DNA from: Lactiplantibacillus daowaiensis
GTDB lineage: Bacteria; Bacillota; Bacilli; Lactobacillales; Lactobacillaceae
NCBI RefSeq assembly: GCF_005405085.1
Contig: NZ_BJDJ01000007.1
Location: 1-64,000, forward strand
DNA: 64,000 nucleotides
Direction of reading: 5' to 3'
Every line of letters starts with the position of its first letter. Position 1 is the first letter of the stretch. Positions 57,989-64,000 of this stretch are shown here, piece by piece. The notes beneath the pieces are model-generated. The model was not told where the DNA came from and did no database searches. It was given only the letters and a program-made list of their open reading frames with translations. The position numbers were made by a program, and so were the translations under genes.

Positions 57989-59008
57989 ATGCGCAAACGG
58001 GCACGAATAATTTATAACCCGACTTCTGGACGTGAGGCCTTAACTCATGATTTAGTTGAAATTTTAGGAATCTTTGAACAGGCGGGGTACGAAACAAGTG
58101 CCTATGCGACGACCCCGGCACCGAATTCGGCTGCCGATGAAGCGCAACGTTGTGCCAAAGACGGGTTTGAATTAATTGTGGCAGCTGGTGGTGATGGGAC
58201 CATCAATCAAGTTGTCAATGGGTTAGCCGGCTTAAAGCGGCGCCCGAAGATGGCCATTATCCCCGCCGGGACCACGAATGACTACGCGCGGGCGTTACAC
58301 ATTCCCCGGGATAATCCGGTCGCGGCGGCAAAAGTCGTCTTAAAGAATCAAACCGTTAAGATGGATATCGGCCAAGCCGGGGATCAATACTTCATCAACA
58401 TCGCAGCTGGGGGGATGTTGACGGAATTGACTTACGACGTGCCATCACAATTAAAATCGATTTTCGGTTACGCGGCTTATTTGGCCAAAGGGGCTGAATT
58501 ATTACCACGGGTGAAACCAGTTGAGATGGATTTGAAATATGATGATGGGCATTTTACCGGGAAAGCATCGATGTTCTTCTTAGCATTGACTAACTCAGTC
58601 GGTGGCTTTGAAAAAATTGTGCCGGATGCCTCGTTAGATGACGGTAAGTTTACGATGATTATCGTCAAGACGAGTAATTTAGCGAAGATTTTGCATTTGA
58701 TGACGTTGGTCTTAAATGGTGGCAAGCACATCAATGACCCAAGTATCATCTATGTTAAGACCAGTAAAGTGGTGGCGAAACCGGTTAAGGGTCGCTTAAT
58801 GATTAACTTAGATGGCGAATACGGTGGCGATGCGCCGATGACGTTCCGTGATTTCAAGCAACATATTGAATTCTTTGCGGATACGGATCGGATTCCAGAC
58901 GAAGCTATCACGACGACGGATACCGAATTGCAAGATGCAGAACGGAACTTTGTTTCGGCGGTCGACCAATTACCAGAAGAAGCTGGCAACGATTCAGAAA
59001 CTGAATAG
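57989..59008 (+). CDS. dagK: Diacylglycerol kinase (DgkB type)
   Basis: Soluble lipid kinase that returns diacylglycerol from lipoteichoic acid synthesis to phosphatidic acid. 339 residues. IYNPTSG near residue 7, the nucleotide motif AAGGDGTINQVVNGL near 66 and PAGTTNDYARAL near 94 are the DAGK catalytic domain hallmarks. The acidic C-terminal tail (about 305-339) is longer than in B. subtilis DgkB. GCGGAGGAAAG precedes the ATG. Commonly follows gatB in lactobacilli. Confidence 0.93.
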   Translation: MRKRARIIYNPTSGREALTHDLVEILGIFEQAGYETSAYATTPAPNSAADEAQRCAKDGFELIVAAGGDGTINQVVNGLAGLKRRPKMAIIPAGTTNDYARALHIPRDNPVAAAKVVLKNQTVKMDIGQAGDQYFINIAAGGMLTELTYDVPSQLKSIFGYAAYLAKGAELLPRVKPVEMDLKYDDGHFTGKASMFFLALTNSVGGFEKIVPDASLDDGKFTMIIVKTSNLAKILHLMTLVLNGGKHINDPSIIYVKTSKVVAKPVKGRLMINLDGEYGGDAPMTFRDFKQHIEFFADTDRIPDEAITTTDTELQDAERNFVSAVDQLPEEAGNDSETE

Positions 59009-59015
59009 CTTGCTT

Positions 59016-59057
59016 AAATTACCGTTTACTTATACAATAGTGAACGGTAATTTTTTT
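59016..59057 (+). terminator. Terminator of the gat-dagK unit
   Basis: AAATTACCGTTTAC / GTGAACGGTAATTT stem followed by seven T. Confidence 0.88.
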
Positions 59058-59131
59058 AACGTCGATTGGTCAACGGGCCAATGAGATACGAATCAGAACC
59101 CAAACAACCAGAAAGAAAAACGAGGAAATTC

Positions 59132-60502
59132 ATGAAAGTTAACTTACCAGTCTATAAAGGCCAAGTTTTAGATGTCGATATTATGGACTTAACCTATCAA
59201 GGGATGGGCGTTGCCAAAGTCGACAACTACCCAATCTTTATTGATAATGCGTTACCGGAAGAAAAAATCACGGTTAAAGTAACGAAGACGACCAAAAACT
59301 TTGCTTTTGGTGATGTCGAAAAGATTCTTCAAGTGAGTCCCCATCGGGTCAATCCTAAAGGCCGTGTTTACCGCCAAACTGGGATCGCACCATTACAACA
59401 CTTGGAATACAGTGAACAATTGAAGTTCAAACAACATCAAATTGCGGAATTGTTTGCCAAGGTCCACATGGATGATGTGGAAGTCTTACCAACGATTGGG
59501 ATGGAAAATCCATCTCAATATCGGAATAAGGCTCAAGTTCCTGTTCGCCGCGTTCAAGGCGAATTGACGACTGGTTTTTATAAGAAAAACAGTCACCAAT
59601 TAATGCCACTAGAAGATTACTATATTCAAGATCCAGCAATCGACAAAGCATTGCTAGTTGTTCGGGATATTTTACGGAAGTATCATGAAGCTGCTTATGA
59701 TGAACACCACCATAGTGGGACGATTCGGACCATCATGGTACGGCGTGGCTATTACAGTCATGAAATGATGATCGTCATTGTGACACGGACGAAACATTTG
59801 CCAATGGCTGACGTTGTCACAAAAGAGATTCAAGCCGCTTTACCAGAAGTGGTCAGTGTGATCCAAAACGTCAATCAAAAGCAGACTAACGTCATCTTAG
59901 GGCCGGTTAACAACGTGTTAGCAGGTAAAGCCACCATTGATGACCAATTACTTGGGTTGACCTTTGCGATTTCAGCACCATCGTTCTATCAAGTGAACCC
60001 TCAACAAACCGAAAAGTTGTATCAATTAGCGATTGATAAAGCTGGTTTGACCGGTAATGAAACGGTGATTGATGCCTATTCTGGGATTGGGACGATTTCA
60101 TTAACCATGGCACAACATGCCAAACATGTTTATGGTGTTGAAATTGTACCAGCAGCGATTGATAATGCTCGTCAAAATGCGGATAAGAATGGTATCAAGA
60201 ATGCCAGCTTTGTCTTAGGGAGTGCCGAAAAGGTCATGGCCCAATGGCAAGCTGATGATGTTAAACCAGATGTTGTGGTCGTTGATCCACCACGTAAGGG
60301 CTTGGATGAAGCCTTTATCGAAAGTGCGGCAGCCATGGGGCCTAAGCGGGTCGTTTACATTAGTTGTAACCCATCGACCTTAGTGCGCGATGTGCAACGC
60401 TTTGGCGAACATGGGTACCATATTAGTGCGCCAGTACAACCAGTGGATCAATTCCCACAAACACCACATATCGAAAGTGTCACGGTTTTAGAACGCGACT
60501 AA
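59132..60502 (+). CDS. rlmD: 23S rRNA (uracil-C5)-methyltransferase, RlmD/RlmCD type
   Basis: SAM-dependent methyltransferase of the TrmA/RumA group, 456 residues: N-terminal TRAM RNA-binding domain (about 1-60), then catalytic domain with DAYSGIGTISL near 316, DPPRKGL near 385 and the catalytic Cys in ISCNPSTLVRD near 410. The iron-sulfur cysteines of E. coli RumA are not evident, as in the Firmicutes RlmCD enzymes that modify U747 and U1939. I chose ATG at 59132 with AACGAGGAAATTC upstream; earlier in-frame codons lack a ribosome site. Confidence 0.9.
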   Translation: MKVNLPVYKGQVLDVDIMDLTYQGMGVAKVDNYPIFIDNALPEEKITVKVTKTTKNFAFGDVEKILQVSPHRVNPKGRVYRQTGIAPLQHLEYSEQLKFKQHQIAELFAKVHMDDVEVLPTIGMENPSQYRNKAQVPVRRVQGELTTGFYKKNSHQLMPLEDYYIQDPAIDKALLVVRDILRKYHEAAYDEHHHSGTIRTIMVRRGYYSHEMMIVIVTRTKHLPMADVVTKEIQAALPEVVSVIQNVNQKQTNVILGPVNNVLAGKATIDDQLLGLTFAISAPSFYQVNPQQTEKLYQLAIDKAGLTGNETVIDAYSGIGTISLTMAQHAKHVYGVEIVPAAIDNARQNADKNGIKNASFVLGSAEKVMAQWQADDVKPDVVVVDPPRKGLDEAFIESAAAMGPKRVVYISCNPSTLVRDVQRFGEHGYHISAPVQPVDQFPQTPHIESVTVLERD

Positions 60503-60534
60503 TTAATTTAACTGAAATGTCAGATCGTTGACGT

Positions 60535-60578
60535 AAATAAAGTTGTCAGGAGTATTTTTCTGGCAACTTTATTTTTTT
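60535..60578 (+). terminator. Terminator of rlmD
   Basis: AAAGTTGTCAG / CTGGCAACTTT stem (one G-U) and seven T. Confidence 0.85.
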
Positions 60579-60594
60579 GAAATGAGATGATGTT

Positions 60595-60990
60595 ATGTAT
60601 GAACGATTGACACAGTTTGTGACTAATAATGCACTTGGTTCAGTAACAAGTACACTCACACATGCGGTACCTGCTACGTTTGGGATGCCGACACCATTAG
60701 TCATTTGTGAGCTATGGGATGCGATAGATGAAGTCGTAATGACTCATCCAGAATTAAACTTGACTCATTATGATGACGTGATTAGGGCACATCAGTTATC
60801 ACTTGATTATGATAAGATAGCAAAAGCAGTTGTTGCTGATTTCGATGTGCAGGTGACGCTAGCGTTACTAGTGCATGCCTGGCGACGCAATCGGTTTGAT
60901 GACGGGCTATTTTACAGGTTTTTATCAGATGGCCTGATCCAAACTTGGTTACAGCATTTAAAAAATTTGGAGATTGCTAAATCATCATGA
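60595..60990 (+). CDS. Hypothetical protein, 131 residues, possibly DUF6508-like
   Basis: Soluble, helical protein without a signal peptide. The C-terminal part, HAWRRNRFDDGLFYRFLSDG...WLQHLKNL, resembles the end of DUF6508 proteins, which I recall only loosely. The first 16 residues are polar and the middle acidic. Ribosome site is weak (GAGATGATGTT), and the gene sits between two terminator-bearing units, closer in base composition to AT-rich accessory DNA than its neighbours. Confidence 0.65.
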   Translation: MYERLTQFVTNNALGSVTSTLTHAVPATFGMPTPLVICELWDAIDEVVMTHPELNLTHYDDVIRAHQLSLDYDKIAKAVVADFDVQVTLALLVHAWRRNRFDDGLFYRFLSDGLIQTWLQHLKNLEIAKSS

Positions 60991-61054
60991 TGACAATTAA
61001 ACTTGATTTTTAACTACGGCTTACGCTAAACTAGTGATTAATAAATAATATGAA

Positions 61055-61119
61055 TATCGGAAGACTTGAAAGTTAGATAAGGTACTCACCTGAGTATCGG
61101 AGGGCTGCGGCCAGATAAG
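61055..61119 (+). promoter_or_regulatory. Duplicated stem-loop motif in the MFS leader
   Basis: Two copies of TATCGG-ARG-hairpin-AGATAAG: 61055-61081 with ACT-TGAA-AGT and 61095-61119 with GGC-TGCG-GCC. In each, TATC can pair with GATA around the inner hairpin, and the inner pairs differ on both arms. GTACTC-ACCT-GAGTAT lies between them. The second copy is also the 5' arm of the terminator that follows. I do not recognise the class. Confidence 0.5.
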
Positions 61120-61152
61120 ATTAGAACCCTTAATCTTATCTGGCCGTTTTTT
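61108..61152 (+). terminator. Leader terminator before the MFS gene
   Basis: CGGCCAGATAAGATTA pairs perfectly with TAATCTTATCTGGCCG (16 bp, 7-nt loop) followed by six T. It ends 8 nt before the AGGAGG of the gene, so it must be regulated for expression. Confidence 0.88.
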
Positions 61153-61175
61153 GGTCTTTTCAGGAGGAATTTTTG

Positions 61176-62315
61176 ATGGCAAACACGTCATATTGGAATC
61201 GTAACTTTATTTTGATCCTAATCGGTAATGCACTACTCTTTATGGTGTATAACATGCAAGTCCCTGTCTTACCGTTATACGGGAAAAAACTCGGCTTAAC
61301 GCCATCACAAATCGGGATCTTTGTAGGCGCGATTATGTTTGCGGCCTTAGTAACGCGGCTATTTGTGCCATGGTTCTCTGGTAAATTTAGTAAAAAGGTC
61401 CTACTCGTGGTTGGGATTTTGCTTTACTTGGTAGCCTCGATTGGCTATCCGTTGTTAGGAAGTTTTGGGTTATTGGTCTTACTGCGTTTGTTCAATGGGT
61501 TGGGACATGGGATTACCACGACTTACTTTGCCACTTCGGCGGCCGATGAATTACCCCATCAAAAGATCGGTGAGGGCATGGGGTATTTTGGTATTGGGAC
61601 GATGGTCACGGCATCATTGGCACCATTACTGGCATTGGCGGTTGTGCATCAGTACGGGTTTACCGCCTTTTTTATGACCTGTATCGGGGTGTTAGCGGCC
61701 TCAATGGTCACGATTTTAGGGACAACGCCACATCGCCATGAAACGGTTAAGACGGCAACCAAAGCGCCCGTGTTTGATCTAAAATTCTTGCCGCAATGTA
61801 GTTTAGTGTTTATTCTAGGCGTGTTAATGAGTGGCGTGATGACGTTTACCCCGATTTATGCGCAAGTCCGGCATTTAAGTGCGATTTCAGGCTTCTTTTT
61901 TGTGGCCGCGATTGCTGGGGTAGTCATTCGGCCAATTGTCGGTCATACGTTTGACCGGCGCGGTCCGCGGTTGATTCTATTGTTGAGTACCGTGCTATTG
62001 ACGTTAGGAATGTTACTGATTGCTTGGGTCAACCACAATTGGTTGTTGCTCTTGGCGGGGGTCTTTTATGGGGTTGCCGACGGGGCAATTTATCCAACGT
62101 TACAAGCATGGATTTTTAAAGTCACCACGATTGAAAATCGCGATACGGCGACTGGAATGTTCTTGAATTCATATGACTTAGGGATGGGACTGGGCGCCGT
62201 TGTGTTAGGTAGCGTCGTTGAGTTGGTGAGTTATCAAGGGATGTTCTTAGTCTTGGCAGTGGTTTCGTTGCTATATATTGGGTTAGCGATGGTGATGAGT
62301 CGCGCTAAAGCGTAA
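61176..62315 (+). CDS. MFS transporter, probable drug/metabolite exporter
   Basis: Major facilitator, 379 residues and twelve segments. GLTPSQIGIFVGAIMFAALVTRLFVPWFSGKF is the helix 2-3 loop with the family motif, and GLGHGITTTYFATSAADELPHQKIGEGMGYFGIG resembles helix 5 of the DHA1/YfkL-like efflux carriers. Substrate unknown. ATG at 61176 follows AGGAGGAATTTTTG. The long structured leader with an intrinsic terminator suggests expression by antitermination, as seen with efflux genes controlled by riboswitches or ribosome-targeting drugs. Confidence 0.85.
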   Translation: MANTSYWNRNFILILIGNALLFMVYNMQVPVLPLYGKKLGLTPSQIGIFVGAIMFAALVTRLFVPWFSGKFSKKVLLVVGILLYLVASIGYPLLGSFGLLVLLRLFNGLGHGITTTYFATSAADELPHQKIGEGMGYFGIGTMVTASLAPLLALAVVHQYGFTAFFMTCIGVLAASMVTILGTTPHRHETVKTATKAPVFDLKFLPQCSLVFILGVLMSGVMTFTPIYAQVRHLSAISGFFFVAAIAGVVIRPIVGHTFDRRGPRLILLLSTVLLTLGMLLIAWVNHNWLLLLAGVFYGVADGAIYPTLQAWIFKVTTIENRDTATGMFLNSYDLGMGLGAVVLGSVVELVSYQGMFLVLAVVSLLYIGLAMVMSRAKA

Positions 62316-62317
62316 AG

Positions 62318-62365
62318 AAAAAGCGTCAAAGTTAAGTGATAATTTGCTTAACTTTGACGCTTTTT
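62318..62365. terminator. Bidirectional terminator
   Basis: AAAAAGCGTCAAAGTTAAG / CTTAACTTTGACGCTTTTT, 19-bp perfect stem between convergent genes. Confidence 0.92.
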
Positions 62366-62373
62366 AACCCTAA

Positions 62374-63747
62374 TTAGTTTTCAGTTGCATTAATAATCAA
62401 GTGTTCATTAACAAAGGCATTTAAGCCAAGTTGATACAATTCACGGCCATAGCCAGAATGTTTAACCCCACCAAATGGTAATTCTGGGGCAGTGATCCAA
62501 GCCCGGTTGATCGTGGTCATCCCAGCTTCGAGTTGTTGGGCAACGCGGTCAGCGTGGGCCGGGTCACTTGAAAAGACGGTACTACCTAAACCGTAGCTTG
62601 AATTGTTTGCTAAGGCGATGGCTTCGGCCTCGGTGTTGACTTTGTAGACTGCGGCTACGGGGCCAAACATTTCTTCATCGAAGGCCGGGTTAGCTGGCGT
62701 AATGTCAGTCAAAATCGTTGGTTGGAAGAATTGACCAGGTAAGTCGATCGGTTGATTGCCCGCATAAACTTTGGCCCCCGCAGCCACAGCGGCATCGACT
62801 TGTTTTTGGAGCTTTTGTTTAGCCCGTTTGGAGTTCATTGGGGCTAAGGTCGTTGCTGGATCGAGTGGATCGCCAGGTTTGACCTTAGCAAATTCAGATT
62901 TTAAGTAGGCTAAAAAGTCATCGTAGTGGTCAGCCATGACGATAAAACGTTTAGAAGCTGAGCAAACTTGGCCGTTATTGAACAACCGTGCTTGTGGTGC
63001 CACGGCTTTGACTAGGTCCCAGTCAGCATCGTCTAAAATGATGAAGGCGTCATTGCCACCAAGTTCCATTGTGGATTTCTTTAAGTTGACACCAGCTTCT
63101 TTGGCCACGGCCGCGCCACCACGTTCAGAACCGGTTAACGCCACCCCAGCGACCCGTTTATCAGCAATTGCGGCACTCACCTGGTCATAACTAATGAATA
63201 AGTTAGTTAAACTCCCGGCTGGTGCACCAGCGCGTTTCACGACATCGGCAAAAGCGGCCGCCGAACTAGGGGTGTTAGAGGCATGCTTTAAAATCATCGG
63301 ATTCCCAACCACATAGTTGGGGGCAAAGACCCGCATGATTTGATAGTATGGAAAGTTCCACGGTTCGACCATCACTAAGATACCAACGGCTTGCTTAGCG
63401 TAATAGGCCTTGCCTGCACTAGTGGCTAGTGGGGTGGGCTGGAGCATGTCTGCGCCGTGTTCGGCAAAGTAGTCGGCAATATCAGCACATAAGTCGACTT
63501 CGGCTTCTGCTTCACCGATGAGCTTGCCCATTTCAGTCGTTAAAATGGTTGCTAAGGCATGCTTTTCAGTGCGCATTAAAACGGCGATTTTGTGTAAAGT
63601 TGCTTGGCGCGTAGCCGGTGCATCCTGCCGCCAAGCTTGGTAACGGTGATGACCGGTTGCTAAAGCGGTTTCAAGTTCTGCGTCAGTTGTGTTCTCATAA
63701 GTTTTTAAAGTTTCATTCGTATATGGATTAATGGTTTTGTAAGCCAT
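62374..63747 (-). CDS. gabD: NAD(P)-dependent succinate-semialdehyde dehydrogenase
   Basis: Aldehyde dehydrogenase, 457 residues, of the short succinate-semialdehyde dehydrogenase branch common in lactobacilli. Catalytic Cys in NNGQVCSASKRF near 262 and Glu in STMELGGNDAF near 228; MVEPWNFPYYQIMR near 118 binds the cofactor. The C terminus GGVKHSGYGRELYQLG fits. ATG at 63747 follows AAGGGGGCACTAAC on the minus strand; an ATG 42 nt upstream lacks a ribosome site. A catabolite-response-like element lies about 100 nt upstream. The natural substrate could be another short aldehyde. Confidence 0.88.
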   Translation of the reverse strand: MAYKTINPYTNETLKTYENTTDAELETALATGHHRYQAWRQDAPATRQATLHKIAVLMRTEKHALATILTTEMGKLIGEAEAEVDLCADIADYFAEHGADMLQPTPLATSAGKAYYAKQAVGILVMVEPWNFPYYQIMRVFAPNYVVGNPMILKHASNTPSSAAAFADVVKRAGAPAGSLTNLFISYDQVSAAIADKRVAGVALTGSERGGAAVAKEAGVNLKKSTMELGGNDAFIILDDADWDLVKAVAPQARLFNNGQVCSASKRFIVMADHYDDFLAYLKSEFAKVKPGDPLDPATTLAPMNSKRAKQKLQKQVDAAVAAGAKVYAGNQPIDLPGQFFQPTILTDITPANPAFDEEMFGPVAAVYKVNTEAEAIALANNSSYGLGSTVFSSDPAHADRVAQQLEAGMTTINRAWITAPELPFGGVKHSGYGRELYQLGLNAFVNEHLIINATEN

Positions 63748-63841
63748 GTTAGTGCCCCCTTGAATTAATTCCAGCGGTCTCTCATGCATTTTTAACCGGG
63801 TATGTACTCTAAATTAACTGGTTAAGGGGGTATAAGTCAAG

Positions 63842-63855
63842 TGAAAGCGCTGTAA
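63842..63855 (-). promoter_or_regulatory. Catabolite response element (cre) candidate
   Basis: TGAAAGCGCTGTAA matches the CcpA consensus TGWNANCGNTNWCA in 13 of the 14 positions. It lies 95 nt upstream of the dehydrogenase start, where CcpA could repress under glucose. Confidence 0.55.
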
Positions 63856-63909
63856 TTAATTTTGTCATCAGTGGTAAAGTGACGATTAACGCTGATATAA
63901 CAATAAAAA

Positions 63910-63939
63910 TAGCACTACCAAAAAAATTGGTAGTGCTAG
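63910..63939 (-). terminator. Terminator of the right-edge gene
   Basis: AGCACTACCA / TGGTAGTGCT stem; on the minus strand it is followed by ATTTTTATTG, 9 nt past the stop of the partial gene. Confidence 0.7.
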
Positions 63940-63947
63940 AAATTTGG

Positions 63948-64000
63948 TTAGTGAATCGATTGTTGTTTAGCTTCGGCAATCAATTTTTTAATCATTGCAG
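63948..64000 (-). CDS. C-terminal end of an unknown minus-strand gene
   Basis: The minus-strand frame reads AMIKKLIAEAKQQSIH and stops with TAA at 63948-63950, just before a terminator. Only the last 16 or so residues are inside the window, too few to name the protein. Confidence 0.5.
   Translation of the reverse strand, partial: AMIKKLIAEAKQQSIH

Overview
The window is chromosomal DNA of a lactic acid bacterium, most like the Lactiplantibacillus (former Lactobacillus plantarum) group. Pointers are moderate GC with AT-rich intergenic DNA, AGGAGG-type ribosome sites with frequent GTG/TTG starts, a malolactic locus, cydABCD plus partial menaquinone genes, a Mn-type ABC importer, nickel-pincer (lar) genes, and the orders ecfA1-ecfA2-ecfT-truA-rplM-rpsI and pcrA-ligA-camS-gatCAB-dagK-rlmD. 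No phage, insertion sequence, CRISPR array, rRNA or tRNA was seen. The assignment is by recognition, not by a search.

Layout. 1-5.7 kb: ApbE lipoprotein, ECF energy-coupling module, truA, ribosomal proteins L13/S9. 6-8.6 kb: manganese-type ABC importer. 8.9-11.4 kb: unknown multi-pass membrane protein and an M20 peptidase/deacylase. 11.4-16.7 kb: aromatic operon (transketolase, aroE, DAHP synthase, aroB) preceded by a 20-codon leader peptide containing Phe-Tyr-Tyr-Tyr-Trp-Phe, alternative stem-loops and a terminator. 18-32.8 kb: a C4-dicarboxylate island: fumarase, fumarate reductase flavoprotein, dicarboxylate transporter, LysR regulator, nickel permease, LarA homologue with larB, larC and larE, a second LysR regulator, malolactic enzyme and malate permease. 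33-35.5 kb: amino-acid permease, ECF S component, a 58-residue DUF2187-like gene. 35.7-44.3 kb: cytochrome bd genes cydABCD, then hepT-like and menA (respiration). 44.4-49 kb: oxidoreductase, glucosaminidase, xpt, a DUF2179 protein and a degenerate PurK. 49-60.5 kb: pcrA, ligA, camS, gatCAB, dagK, rlmD. 60.6-64 kb: small hypothetical gene, MFS transporter with a structured leader, succinate-semialdehyde dehydrogenase.

Main points of interest. (1) The LarA homologue keeps every catalytic and cofactor residue of lactate racemase, but sits among malate/fumarate genes and has no lactate channel (larD) beside it. I infer a nickel-pincer racemase for malate or a related 2-hydroxy acid that feeds fumarase, fumarate reductase and malolactic enzyme. 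Two paralogous LysR regulators and a 17-nt promoter element shared by fumC and mleS tie the island together. (2) Three intergenic elements of about 190 bp fold as a cloverleaf: an outer stem enclosing three hairpins, with paired base changes between copies. Two further large palindromic elements may be relatives. (3) The aromatic operon appears to be controlled by ribosome-mediated attenuation. (4) The MFS gene has a leader with a duplicated stem-loop motif just before an intrinsic terminator.
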